Shown here: piece after piece, positions 11,151 to 23,700 of the stretch | How positions within the stretch are numbered: position 1 is the first letter of the stretch | Layout: the number at the start of each line of letters is the position of its first letter | Origin: Aedes albopictus | Lineage: Eukaryota > Arthropoda > Insecta > Diptera > Culicidae | Direction: 5' to 3' | Length of the DNA stretch: 64,000 bases | NCBI RefSeq assembly: GCF_035046485.1 | Contig: NC_085138.1 | Coordinates: 292,932,256-292,996,255, forward strand | Position numbers and translations under genes: made by a program | Notes under the pieces: generated by a model | Seen by the model: the letters and a program-made list of their open reading frames with translations, nothing else | Told to the model about the DNA's origin: nothing | Database searches by the model: none

Positions 11151-11860
11151 CACTCGTACTTGCACGTATAACTAGACGTATAATGAAGTTTATGTTTATG
11201 TTATACGTACTTTTATGCGGTAAAGTTACATTGCATAAGATGCAGTAAAAGTGCATTATGCGTACAAAAGTGGAGGCGCTATACGTGCATTGACGGATAA
11301 ATAATAACGCTATATGACTTGAAGCGATATCTTATGCGATGCGTACACTATTGCAACGTAGTATAGCATCGTATGCGACTTTATAATATTCGAAAAAAAA
11401 AATCTTGTCACCGCATTATCGAACTAATAACCTTTGAATTATCGAAGCACACTTCACACTTAAGAGGAAACAAACCATCATCCTATACCAGAAAATCAAA
11501 AGCAGTTTTTTCGCTGAAATCACAATTAATTTCAATGAAAATTTATCACTATACTCTACTCAGCATCAGGATAACAGTGAAATAATTTTCATTGACGGAT
11601 TTTGGATTTCTAGGAAGAAAACTGCTTTTGAATAATTGATGATTGCTGATGACTGAATGATGGTTATTTGAGCCTTAACACTAAACACTACTTATGATAC
11701 AAACTGGCTAATTGTCATGACCTTCACGGAGATAAATTTTGTTCGTTTGAAACAAAAATATTCATGTTTATTCGGTAAACTGATAAAAGGTTTAAATCTA
11801 AAATTTTAATTTTTAAAACTAACTCAATTACACATTTATTTCGACAACACCCATTGAGCC
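11151..11860. other. Spacer; GCATAAGATGC/GTGGAGGCG-type repeat at the left
   Basis: 11160-11370 contains short motifs (GCATAAGATGC, AAAAGTGGAGGCG, TATGCG) also seen at 28110-28255 and 57170-57300, so it is probably a decayed TIR element. 11380-11860 shows nothing else that can be named. Confidence 0.4.
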
Positions 11861-12110
11861 CTCCGTTCCGCCGTCGAGAACATAAACAAAACTCACAAGT
11901 TGCAGCAGCAGCATCAAACAAGATTTCCTCCTGCAAAAAAGGCAAGTTTCACCGAAAGTCTCCTCGAAATCCCATTGTTTTCGGGAGCATATGTTATCTA
12001 ATAGATGTATACAAGAAAGTACAACATGGGAGATGGGGTTTCCAGCGAAGTTTAATGGGAAAACAAATATTTCCGTAGGGCCGACCCGCCACAAAAAAAA
12101 AAAAAAAAAA
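11861..12110 (+). other. Possible retrocopied transcript with poly(A)
   Basis: About 230 bp of non-repetitive sequence ends in a run of about 20 A at 12092-12111. The flanks share an ACAAAAATATT sequence (about 11754 and 12113), as expected for L1-type target duplication. No long reading frame is present and the parent transcript is not recognised. It could instead be a SINE of unknown family or chance. Confidence 0.35.
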
Positions 12111-12703
12111 AACAAAAATATTTTCATTTATTTCTAACATTATATGTCAGAAGATGCATTTTTGTTTCAAACATGGATTGCATTTGCTTCAAATGTGACG
12201 TTCTATTTGCTCCAAACAGTTTTATTTTTGTTGCCTGAAGAAATTGACAATTTATTTGAATTTACCTCAAATATTTTTGATTTTAACATAGTTTTTTCTG
12301 CGTGTTCTAACTCACCTCAGTGTTTGTTGGAATGCACCTGGTTTCTCTGCATTGTACGGGTTCGGCAGGCTATCTGGAGCTCAAAATGATGAAGCGTGAT
12401 TTTCTGCACAGTTATCACTATCCCTCTCTTGCTAGCACAACCCATTGCTGATTATCGGTTCAACGAAACTAAAATGATGACTTTTGAACTTGTTTTGTCA
12501 CCATAATGATGACTGCTCACTTTCTTGTAGTGTTTTGGTACTCCAAGAGCATTGTTATCACGTATAACATCGCAATATGCCAACGTGAACTGTTCTAGCT
12601 TATGCGAGTTAGTATGCACATTTTAACGAGCTTATTTTTACTTTTATGCGATTCAGTTTATTTATTATATTTATTCAAACAGATGTATAACAACATTTGT
12701 TAT

Positions 12704-12962
12704 CTTCTTCTTATTTATGGCTCTACGTCCCCACTGGGACTTGGTCTACCTCGCTTCACCCTTAACTTGATCACTTCCACAGTTATTAATTAAAGGGCTT
12801 TCTTTTCCTGCCATTGCATGAATTTGTATATTCTGAGGCAAGCACAATGATACACTATGCCCAGGGAGTCGAGAAAATTTCTCCGACTGGAACGGGAATC
12901 AAACCCGCCGTCTCCGGATCTGCAAATCATAGTCTTAACCACTAGGCTAACTGGAGACCCAT
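12704..12962 (-). mobile_element. Feilai-like tRNA-derived SINE
   Basis: On the minus strand the head is GGTCTCCAGTTAGCCTAGTGG (A box), followed by a B box (GGGTTTGATTCCC) and a body ending near an AAGAAGAAG tail. It is flanked by exact 12-bp duplications AACATTTGTTAT at 12692-12703 and 12963-12974. The family resembles the Feilai SINEs described from Aedes aegypti; the name rests on recall of head and tail structure. Confidence 0.85.
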
Positions 12963-13029
12963 AACATTTGTTATATTATGCATTATAATATAACAAATGC
13001 CTCTAACATAATTTCGTAACACGTTTATT

Positions 13030-13293
13030 CTTCTTCTTCTTCTTTCTGGCTCTACGTCCCCACTGGGACTTGGCCTGCCTCGCTTCAACTTAGTGTTCTT
13101 TGAGCATTTCCACAGTTATTAATTGAAGGGCTTCCTTTGCCTGCCATTGCATGAATTTGTATATAGTGAGGCAAGTACAATGATACTTTATGCCCAGGGA
13201 GTCGAGAAAATTTTCCCGACCGGAACGGGAATCGAACCCGCCGTCTCCGGATTGGCGATCCATAGCCTTAACCACTAGGCTAACTGGAGACCT
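13030..13293 (-). mobile_element. Feilai-like tRNA-derived SINE, second copy
   Basis: Same structure as the SINE 70 bp to its left, with B box GGGTTCGATTCCC and an AAGAAG-rich tail. The exact 10-bp target duplications CACGTTTATT lie at 13020-13029 and 13294-13303, showing an independent insertion. Confidence 0.88.
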
Positions 13294-13299
13294 CACGTT

Positions 13300-13600
13300 T
13301 ATTACAATTTTTGTTATATTTTTTGTAACAAAATTATTTCAAAATTTTCAAAATTTGTAAGATTTTTTGTGTTGTCGCGAAAAAGAGTATTAATTTTTGT
13401 TATTTTGATCACTCGATCCAAGAGATTTATAACAAAACTTGTAGCAAATTTGTTTTGAAATATATAACAGAACTTGGTATAATTTTGTTATGATTTTGCA
13501 AGTTAAGTCTAACAAAATTTGATAGAATCTTGTTATAATTATATCTCAACTTGCTATATTTTTGTTTTGATTGGAACGATTTATGTTAGAACTTTTATTA
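13300..13600. repeat. AT-rich TAACAAAAT-type repeat
   Basis: Short ATAACAAAATTTG-like motifs recur here and again at 35140-35620. It is probably a decayed TIR element; no boundaries can be fixed. Confidence 0.35.
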
Positions 13601-13602
13601 TT

Positions 13603-14110
13603 TTACCTAAGGGGCTGTTCATAAACCACGTAGACCAAAATTTGGTCATCTCAGACCCCCCCCCCCCTCCTCCCCCTCGTAGACTTTTGTCCATACAAAA
13701 AATTTTCAAGTTTGATCTGACCATCTGACTCATTTTTAAATCCCACGAGTAGCACGGGAAAGAAAGTCTGCCACGCCAGAGCCCTGCATTAACGCGGTAA
13801 GAGACAACATACTGTGGGGGTTCCCAGGTACCCCAAAGTGTTTTGTTAACGATCGAGCAGCTTTTACACCCCCTCGATCGCTGATTCCTTGGCACGGGTC
13901 GCTTGACACCTTGAATTGGGTTAAGTAGTCCTATATCCCGGCAACTACACCGCTGACCCGCTCTAGCCTGTGGTGACTGAGGCCTTATCAATGGGCATAC
14001 CCCCATGTTCCCATCGATCCGGGACGGACCGGCCTTTTCAGGCCGAACTTTCTCATCTTTCCGGGACACCTGATTGGGGTCCGACTTACCGGTATAACTG
14101 CTCAATAGCC
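13603..14110. mobile_element. MITE fragment followed by unidentified retroelement-like remnant
   Basis: 13609-13720 starts GGGGCTGTTCATAAACCACG and includes a C-homopolymer, the same MITE end as at 9655. 13730-14110 is GC-richer than its surroundings and has a 174-residue minus-strand frame that starts within it and crosses the MITE. That frame has no recognisable domain, so it is left as probable transposon-derived sequence. Confidence 0.45.
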
Positions 14111-14783
14111 GGTTGAAGTGCCAGTCTTCAGTAGGGTTGGTGATTTATATAGAACGTTCTCAGTTTAAACTGTTGAAGTAGTTTTAAAACATTAAGTTGG
14201 AAAGTCGATTAGACTGAATTCTGTTTTTACGAGATGAGTGCGTGCCAGTAAAAAATTCGCTTAAAAATGTTCGCGTAATTTCGAGAAATCGAACATTGGC
14301 AAATACCGCGTAACTTCGAGAAAACCTTGGTAAAAAATCGTGTAAAAAGTCGTTAGTGTATTATCCTCAGCTAGTATGGCACGCGAAGAAGAAAAAGGGA
14401 TGTGAGCATAAATGAAGGTGTGTGAAAGCTCAAATGAATTTAAAGAACTTAGAAATTCAATGATCATTCGATGAATTTGAAGACAAACTACCGTATCAAT
14501 TTAATTGATTTGAAACGCTCTGCACTTGGCTCAACATTCCTCCGTAACAATCTGCGCTCAATTTCCGAATAAATAAATCCATGACACCGTCCATCACAAA
14601 TCTGCAGCTGGCAAATGCACTCTATCATGTTCTACCTTTACTTACGCCTTTCCCTTCTACCCATCCATTCATTATAGACACAGATTTGGGCGCAAGTCGA
14701 ACGGGAAAACGGAGCTCTACCATAGCGGAGGGCAACTCGGCTGCGGAGGCGGAGTTTGAAGCAGGCCCCGGCGTCTCCGGAAG
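14111..14783 (+). promoter_or_regulatory. Upstream region / possible 5' UTR of gene 1
   Basis: No separate gene is seen. GC content rises over the last ~100 bp before the ATG at 14784, which fits 5' UTR. Upstream non-coding exons and the transcription start cannot be placed from sequence alone. Confidence 0.35.
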
Positions 14784-17700
14784 ATGGAGGACAGCAAGCC
14801 ACTGTTCGAGAGCAAGCACTGCCTCTCGCTAAAATGTGTTCTATTTCTATTCTATGGAGGTGGGTGTTTGGGTGTGCAGATCGGCCAGCCGAAAGTTGCA
14901 ATTTCAAAAATAAATCATAAAATTTGTCACTCATCGCGCGCCCTGTCTGATTGCAGGTTTGGGATGCATCTATCCCTTCCTCCAGTCCAATATGGCCCAC
15001 AAGGGCTTTGACTTCAACGAGATCTACTCGATATCGGTCATCATTCCGATTGCGGCCCTGTTCGGTCCGTTGGTGTTCGCCGTGCTGGTGGACAAATGGG
15101 CCACGTCCAGCGCGTTTGCCTATGGCAAGCGGGTTCGCATCCTGACGGCGGTAAGTCTGATCGCATCGATCGTACTCTACGTGCTGCTGATGTTCGGTGT
15201 CAGCCGGAATCCTCCTCCGGGCGTGTGCTCGCCCCGGGTGAACTTCATGTGCAACAAGAAGGGAGCTTACCTGATGCAGGAGAAATGCACGGCTGAAGGT
15301 GTGTGCCACGATTGGGACTACAATAAGGTGAGTAGAACTACTTATATAAATTAAGATTAAAATTTGGATCTTTTTATCAAGCATACGACAAAATAAATAC
15401 AAAATAAAACGACAATAACTATTGGTTCCATCAGCATTCAACTTGAGAACCATATCAATTGGTGTAGCTATCTTTAAATCTGTACCAATGCCAATGTAGC
15501 AACAATCAAACTCTCTCCAGCCGACTTTTACGATTCCACTAAAAAATTCAAGAGAAATCTTTGAAAGAATTCAAGGTGGAATCCCCGAAATTATTCCAGG
15601 AAAATTCACTGAAGGAATTCCAGGAGGAACCCTCGAGGGATTTCTAGGCGGTATCTTCGAAGGATTTTCAAGAGGAATTCCCGAAGATATTCCAGAAGTA
15701 ATCCGTGAAAAACTCTCAGGGGGAATCTTTACAGAAAGGGCAAAGGATTTCCAGGTGGAATCTCCGAAGGAATTTTTGGAGGAATTCCAGAAGGAAATCC
15801 TGGAAGATGCCCTGAAAGAAATCCTGTAGGAATTCTTTTAAAAACTTAATAAGTTTGTACTTTAATTCCAGGAGCAATCCAGAGCTTCATAAAAAACCTT
15901 AAAGGAACGAACCTAAAGTAACTAATCTACAGAAAGAAACCTAAAGGAGTCCCCTAAGGAACTCATGGAGAAAACTACAGCAAGAAACCTAAAGGAATCC
16001 CCTAAGGATCTTCTGGATTAATCCCTTAATGAACTTCTATAGGAATCCCTGAAGAAACTCTTGGAGGAATCCCTGAATTGGGTTGTTTAATGAATTAAAT
16101 ATTGCCTTTTTCTTTAGCCTAATCGAAAGAGCTCATTTTTCTGAGTATAACGTGATTTTATTGCGTTCCGATTTATTTGTTTTGATGGAAGGCCGTTCGC
16201 AATGCTGTTTTATTTTGTATGGCGAGTTTTTAAATTTTTAAAACTCGCCATACAAAATAAAACAGCATTGCGAACGGCCTAAATAAACAAAACAGTTTTA
16301 ATTTTCGTGGCTTGAATGACAGTTCAATCGATAAAGTGACAGTTCGCCCCGAACAAAAAAATTACCCCATAAAAACTTTAAATGATTTTTAAAAATAGTT
16401 CCCGGGCACCTGAAATGATGAAATTTTGGATTTCGATTAATTTTTGAACCCAATTATCCTAGTGGTAGCTGTGGGAATTTAGCTGATGGTTCTCTATGAG
16501 AATCGCTCAGCGCAGCGACCTGTTACACTGTGCGTCCGACGTGGTCGGACGCTGACCAAAGAAAGAGGAAGAGTCGCGGTTTGCTATGATCTCGTCAGCA
16601 GCTGTCACTCGATAGCGTAGGCGTTACACCGGGTGGGCAATGTGCGTGCGTTATCAATTGTCTGTTGACATATTGAGGGATAAGACTCTTAACACACTGA
16701 GAGATGCTCATTGTCAGATACATACCACACATTCCTCTTCTTCCCTCAACAAAAAAGAAAAAAAAAATCTCTTACCTAGGGATTTAATAAATCATGCGCT
16801 AGATTTGAATAGCTCCTAGGTTTGCTGAAATTCCTATGTAGATTCGACCTATTGGAATCGAACGCCAGAAATGTAGGGCCTAACTGCCTTTTTCACTGGA
16901 AATTTGCATTGCGTCGCTGAATTTCATGATGTTTAATTCAAGCGAAGACTTACCCGATACAACACATTACTAAATCATTACTAAACTTTAAGTATTCAAA
17001 CATATGACTAAGTTACGAGCTCATAATATAGTATGGACTCAATTACTCGCATCTTACTAACAGAGCGATGGAAAATGGTGTCACCGCCGTTCCGTTCAGT
17101 CCAAATTTGGTTTCAAAAAACGACTTATTGGCTCATTTTCTTTCGTACACAAGTACTTTAGGAATTTAATTCCCAAAAAATAAAAATAAACTTTTAGTTC
17201 GAACATGGTCAGAGTGTACTCTCGCACGGTTTAGGGAATCGAGCACGATCCATGGTCTACAATTTAAAGAATATATCTACCAATCAATTATGTTTGTCCT
17301 TTTGCCTCTTTAATTCACAAACCAACAATTTCTTATTTGATTATAACGATCTTCGTTGTTTCTTCAAGAATTATCATATTAAAATACGACGTTTTTCGAA
17401 ACGTGTCCCTCATTCTCTATTTTGATTTATCAAATCGACAGCTTTCCAGGCACGTCCCCCTCTCCTCTCCCTTTCCTCGAACCTTTTTTTTGGATTTCGT
17501 GGCGCGTTCCTTTTTCCCCTTTTTTTGCGGCACCTCCGAGGCTCGTCTTTGTTTTCAATTATCTTATTTTCATTCCTCCATTCCATTCGTATTTTTTTCT
17601 TTTCTAGACGGCCTTCGAGGCGCATCCTTTTTTTCATTTCTCGGCGGCCTTCGAGGCGCATCACTCTTTTCCTTTCGTCGACGGCCTTCGAGGCTCGTTT

Positions 17701-20700
17701 TTCTTTTCAATTCTCGACGGCCTTCCAGGCGCGTCCCTTTTTGCATTCCTCGACGGCCTTCGAGGCGCGTCACTCATTTCCCTTCCTAGACGGCCTTCGA
17801 GGCGCGTCCCTTTTTTTCGGCGGCCTTCGAGGCGCGTCTTTCTTTTTCTTTCCTCTACGGCCTTCGAGGCGCGTCTCGTCCATATCTAAACGGCCTTCGA
17901 GGCGCGTCCCTTTTTTTGCATTTCTCGACGGCCTTCCAGGCGCGTCCCTCTTTCGCATTTCTCGACGGCCTTCGAGGCACGTATTTTCCATTTCTTGACG
18001 GCCTTCGAGGCTCGTCTTTCGATTCCGAAAATCAAACACCACAAATCCGACGGTCTTCAAAACACGTCTTCTGCCATACAAAGAAAATCAGACGGTCCTC
18101 GGAACGCGTCTTTTATATTTTTCTATCCAAAACCTCCATTCGGCAAATGACACGTCACTCCTTCGCACATCACTGAACAAAAAAAGAAAACTCATACCTG
18201 CCGCTTCATCACAACACTGCACTTTCCAAATATATTCACTTTTGGTTAAACTTCCCTGGCTGAGCGATTCTCACCTTTATTTGAGATTTATTGCAAAAAA
18301 AAAAAAAACGCAATAAAGTCTGGCAGGATAGGGTAATTGATCCGATCATGGAGGAGTTAAGCGCTGGGTTCATGTTTAAACCACAATTGTATCGCCCCAA
18401 GCAAACTTTTTACATGGACTGAATTGAAAATAATAAAATCCATCCTTAATCTACGGGAAAATAACGAAATATTGCCACTTTGATGTTGTTATGAGCATTT
18501 TATTCGTTTTTATCTGAAAGATCATTGTGTTCCTAATGTTGCGGTATGTGTTCCTAATATTGCGGTATTTTGTTCCTATTGTTGCGGTATCCCATTGAAA
18601 TCATATGGGATACCGCAACATTAGGAACACTACCGCAACAATAGGAACACAGCAGCAAACACATTTATGAAAATATTTTTTTAAAATAGGTTTTTGGGCA
18701 AATCTTAAGCAAACAAATGGTGCAATCTCATAATTTAAGCACCATACATCTATTAAAAATACCTTTTGGTAACATTTCAGTCGAAAAAGTGCTCAATTGC
18801 CATTACCGCAACAATAGGTACTACCGCAACGATGGGAACAATTACCCTAGCTATTGTGGGAATTCAGCTGATGGTTCTCTATGAGAATCGCTCAGCGCAG
18901 CGACCTGTTACACTGTGCGTCCGACGTGGTCGGACGCTGACCAAAGAAAGAGGAAGAGTCGCGGCTTGCTATGATCTCGTCAGCAGCTGTCACTCGATAG
19001 CGTAGGCGTTACCCCGGGTGGGCAATGTGCGTGCGTTATCAATTGTCTGTTGACATATTGAGGGATAAGACTCTTAACACACTGAGAGATGCTCATTGTC
19101 AGATACATACCACACAGTATCTCTGGATCCTCCTGAAAGAATCTCGTAAGGATCTCCTGGGGAGATCTCTTGAATGAAATGCAGGCGAATCCCTGAAGGA
19201 ATTCCGGAGGAATCTCTGAAAAAAAAAACATCTGCACAAATCCTTGAAACTCGCGAAGGAATCTTTAATGTAACTCCTCGGCGTATGCCTATAGGAACTC
19301 CAGCAGGAATTACTGAAGGAACTTCCGTAGGAATCCATGGAGAAACTACTAGATTAATTTGTAAAGGAACTTCTGTAGGAATTCCTAAAGGATATTCTGG
19401 CGGAATTCCTGGTGGATCTCCAGGAGGCATATCTAAATCCTCCTGAAAAAAAATCACTGAAGGAAATCCTCGAAGGAACTCCTTTTGCAACAACTGAACT
19501 GATACTGAGGGAACTTCTTAGAACTTCTATAGAATCCCTTATGAAGCACTTGGAAAGGAACATCCGTGAATCCACCTGGAAATATTGGTCCCTAAAGGAG
19601 CTCCTGGAGAGATAATTGAAGAAACTTCTGAATCAATCTCTGAAAGAACTACTATACTGCAAACATCATCGAAGGAACTCCAGGATTAATCCCTGGAAGA
19701 ACTTTTGTAGGAATACCTGAAGGAACTCCTGCTGATATCTCTAGAACACTGGTGCTCAGCACTTTGCGCATTTCATCAATAAAATTGCTTAGAACTTATC
19801 GAAAACCACTTTAATTACAAGCAAATTTGTATTCACTGAAGCTCAGTATCGAGGCTAATAGTAAAAGATTACTAAACTGAAATTTGTTTTGTAACTTTTC
19901 GTAATTGGAAGAATTTCGGTAAAAATGAGTGCCACCCGCGGGCCGCACCAGATTTTTCAATCAAATGAGCAAATCTCGAATATTTGTAAATATGACTAAG
20001 GTTTCTCTCCAGAACTAGTTAGCTACAACACCAAGCTTTTGATTAGGCATAAATTTATAACAATCTCTTCAGTTTTAAATGATTTCTAATCAAATGTTGT
20101 GCAAAAATGTGCAAAACGCTAAGCACCGCTGTCTAAAAGAATTCCTGAAAGAATCTCTCTTTAAATTTTCCATGTGGCATCCCGAAAAATCTAAGAGGAA
20201 TCCCCGAAGGAATTTCAGAAGGGATCCCAGAAGAGATTATATAACATTTCCCCAATTTACATTATCTCTGAAGGAATCTCTGAAGGAATTCTTGAAGGAA
20301 CATCTGTCAGAATTCCTAAGAGGTCTTCTGAAACAAAAATCCAATATGAAGCTTCTAGAGGCATCCCTGAATCCTTCTGGATGAATCACTGAAGCAACTT
20401 CTGAAAAGATTTCCAGAGGAACTTCTGGAGAAATCCTTGATTGGAGTTTAAGGAATCTTTTAAGGCATTTTAACCTTCCAGGACGCGCGCCATCAAGCAA
20501 CCGAAACTGCACCGCGCTCGCTCTGTATACGAAAAGCGAGGTTTTTTGGTAGTGTTGTACTTTTTACAACAGCGCGCGCGCTGAAGGGTTAAGAGGAATC
20601 TTGTAGGAATCTCCGAAGAAACTCTTGGGCTAATCTCTGAGGAAACTACTGCAGTAATCCCTACAGAATTGTCTGGAAAATCCTTTATGCATCCTTGGTG

Positions 20701-23700
20701 GAATCCTTCTGGAAGAATCTTTGATGAAACTTATGGAGAGATGTGAATAATGAATCAAATCTAATGGCAAATGAAATAAAAAAATAGTTCCAAGAGTTTA
20801 GTATTTGAATGGACACTCTGAACTAATTATCGTTTTTGGAAAATCTAATGGTGATCCGCTAGATCACTAGCGTCTAGAACTGCAAAACTAACCAAATACG
20901 AATCATCGATTTTCTCTTTCGTTAATGATTATATTTTATGATCATTAACAAATTATGACAAAATGGATTATAAGAAATCAATTATTACAGTCATGGTGTA
21001 GTGATTGTGAGATTTTTTTTATCTCAACTACTTAATTTTTTCGTGTACTTGTTACCTGGTTCAGCGTCGACGTGAGACAAAAAGTCTCATATATTGGAAG
21101 AGCATACCGCAGCGAGGGCAGTCATGCTGCAGTACGGCACTCGGCAGAACATGGAACGATATGAAATAACGCGGAAACAGCATGAACAAATGGAACTGTT
21201 GTGAAATTCACAAGAAACACGGAAGTTCTACCACAAGCTCAACGCATCCCGCAAAGGCAACGAAAATATGCAGGAATAAAGGCGGGAGCATCTTGACGGA
21301 CGCACGTTAGATGATCGAAAGATGAAAGCAGCACTACCACGAACATCTAAATGGTGCGGGAACGACAGACATGGAGGATTAAGGCAGCGGGAGAAATGAC
21401 TACGTCAGTACAGCAGGGAGCGACAACGCACAATGGGAAAAAATAGGTATAAAAGGGGAATAAATTCAATATCTCTACTCGGAGTGGATGAATTCGAATG
21501 ATTTTTTGACACAAACTGTAAAAATCTCTACAGTTTCAGATAAGGAGGGTGTCATTCGCCGCACGATGCTAGAAATCTGTTTATCGGGCCCGTTTTACCC
21601 CATGTTCTCTCTTTTTCACCATTTTGGCAAAATCCTGGAGTGCAAAATAAATGATTTATTTGACTTGTGTTTGTGTAAAAACTTCCGTAATATCGAATGG
21701 AGCTGGTTTGGCTTAAATAAAATAGAAATATCTTCAAATAACCCCAACATCGCCTATTTCTTTAAATTTCCACATGAATCTCCGCCCGCAGTGGAACGCA
21801 AACTATATGAGCAGGACCAATTCTATGTCAATTTGCCGATACTGTGGAAGTTTTTACACAAATACGAGTTAAATAAGGCATTCATTTTGTACGCCAGGCG
21901 GAAATAGATGAGGATTTGCTCAAAAAGGTGTAAGAAAGAGAGCGGGGTAAAACGAGCTCAATACACTGATTTACAGCATCGTGCGGCGAATGGCACCTTC
22001 CTTATCTAAAACAATAGAGATTTTTATAGTATGTGTCAAAAATTTATTCCAATTCATCCACTCCGAGCTGAGATATTAAATTTATTCGAGTTTTACGCCT
22101 AATTTTTCCCCACTGTGGAATGCTTCAAGGAGTTTCCGAATAAATCCCTGTAAGAATTTCTACAAAAAAAAAAAAATCATACACAACTCTTTCTGAAACT
22201 TCTGGAGAAATCCCTAATGGAATTTATGGCGAAATTGGAAATTGCTTTTTGTGAAATCTTTGGAAGAATTTGCAAAGTAAACACAGTTCAAATTTTTGGA
22301 GGAAGTTTCGAAACATTCTCTGAAAAATTGTTTCTGAAGGCATCGGTTAAAGTTTCATTAAAGGAATCTCTGGAGAAGTTTCTGAATAAATGTCTAAAGA
22401 AATTCCTTAAGGAATCTCTGAACGCATTTTTGTAAGAATTTCTTCAGTAAGTTTTGCTCAAATTCATGGATAATTTTATGGGAAAAAAGTGGAGGAATGT
22501 CAGAAGTAAATCATGAAAGATGCTTTGAAAGAATTCTTTGTGAAATTTATAGAACAATAGCAATTAACAAATCTCTGAAGAAAATTTCCGATTGAAACTA
22601 TGTAAGATTTTTTGAAAGAATCCGTGAAGAATTTTTTTGGCCAAATACTCGGACAAGTTTCCGCAAACAAAAATAGATATTTTAGAAGAACTTCTTTAAA
22701 AAATATTTTATAGATTAATTAAAGAAACCTTTAAAAGATTCTCCAAACAAATGTCTAGATGAGCTTATGAAAAAATAACTAGAGGAATTTATGAAGTAAT
22801 TCCTGAGCGAAATTCTCAAACAATCTCTGAAATGAGTTGTGATAAAACCTGATGTAATCGGTTGAGCAATTCTTGCAAAATTTCGTTAAATAATTCTTTG
22901 TGACTCTTCTGTAGGAACACATGGAAGATTTTCTGAAGTATTCTGTAACATGATGATTTGATGTGGGAAGTTTTATTCAGAAATCGTCGTAATAAAGTTG
23001 AACATTTTGCCTTCACTCAACTTTACTTAACACCTCAGAATTGCTACAAAAGGCGACCGAGCACAAACAAACACTACTTATACAGAAAGATCGTTCAACA
23101 AATACAGTACAACCAGTAACTACGCTCTATCAGGTGTTTGTCACGAATCTCTAAATTTCCAAAAGAGCTGCTTGAGGAATTTCAGATGAGATCCCTGGAG
23201 GAATTTATGAAGCAATTCATAAAGAAATTCCAGGGTAAATAAATCCTCGAAAACATTTTCAAATGGATTGAAATGAATTTCTGAACTTTTTAAATTTTTT
23301 GTGACATTTATGCAAACAACGTATTTATGCAATTGTGTATGTCCATTGCTCGAAATATTGGCTTTTGAATCAACCATACATAGTTTTGAAGACGAAAGAT
23401 TTCGATGGTAATAAAATAGCGAGATAGTAGTTTATTCGTTATATAGCGAGAATTACTAATATATGCCAAAACTCCGAGCCTTTTATCGAAAACTCAATTT
23501 TCATGCAATTTTTCTATGTTTTGGAACATTTTGGTTTGAAATTAAAATAAAAATTAATTAAAAAAATTTACTTCGATTTTATGTAAAATTCGATTTTATA
23601 GACCCGGGCTCCCACATTTTAGGGGCCCCCACAAAACCTTTTTTGATTGTTAACATTAACTTTATTTTTCATAATTGCTCAAATACTGTTCGAAAATAAA

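Larger units (their letters stand above)
16470..19116 (-). mobile_element. Non-autonomous LTR retrotransposon (TRIM/LARD-like)
   Basis: Two 262-bp direct repeats, 16470-16731 and 18855-19116, are nearly identical and end TG...CA. Flanking pentamers GTAGC (16465-16469) and GTATC (19117-19121) fit a 5-bp target duplication with one change. On the minus strand a purine tract (GAGGGAAGAAGAGGAA) abuts the 3' LTR, so the element reads on the minus strand. The 2.1-kb interior has no recognisable protease, RT or integrase; it carries a minisatellite and a hairpin. No convincing primer-binding site was found. Confidence 0.75.

Noticed and set aside
12895..12960. tRNA genes (also 13215-13293, 54991-55075, 47840-47930, 60418-60485)
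   Set aside because: A/B boxes are present, but the sequences do not fold into a full cloverleaf by eye and belong to SINE or TIR element copies.
13581..14105. 174-residue minus ORF
   Set aside because: Runs through a MITE end and a poly-C/G tract (poly-Gly in translation); no domain recognised.
14638..15453. 271-residue minus-strand ORF over exons 1-2 of gene 1
   Set aside because: It is antisense to well-supported spliced exons and has no recognisable domain.
17525..17998. 157-residue ORF with FSRRPSRR repeats
   Set aside because: Follows a minisatellite within a non-autonomous LTR element; frames change between units.
21488..21907. 139-residue ORF
   Set aside because: It starts inside one inverted arm of a TIR element and has no transposase or other motif.
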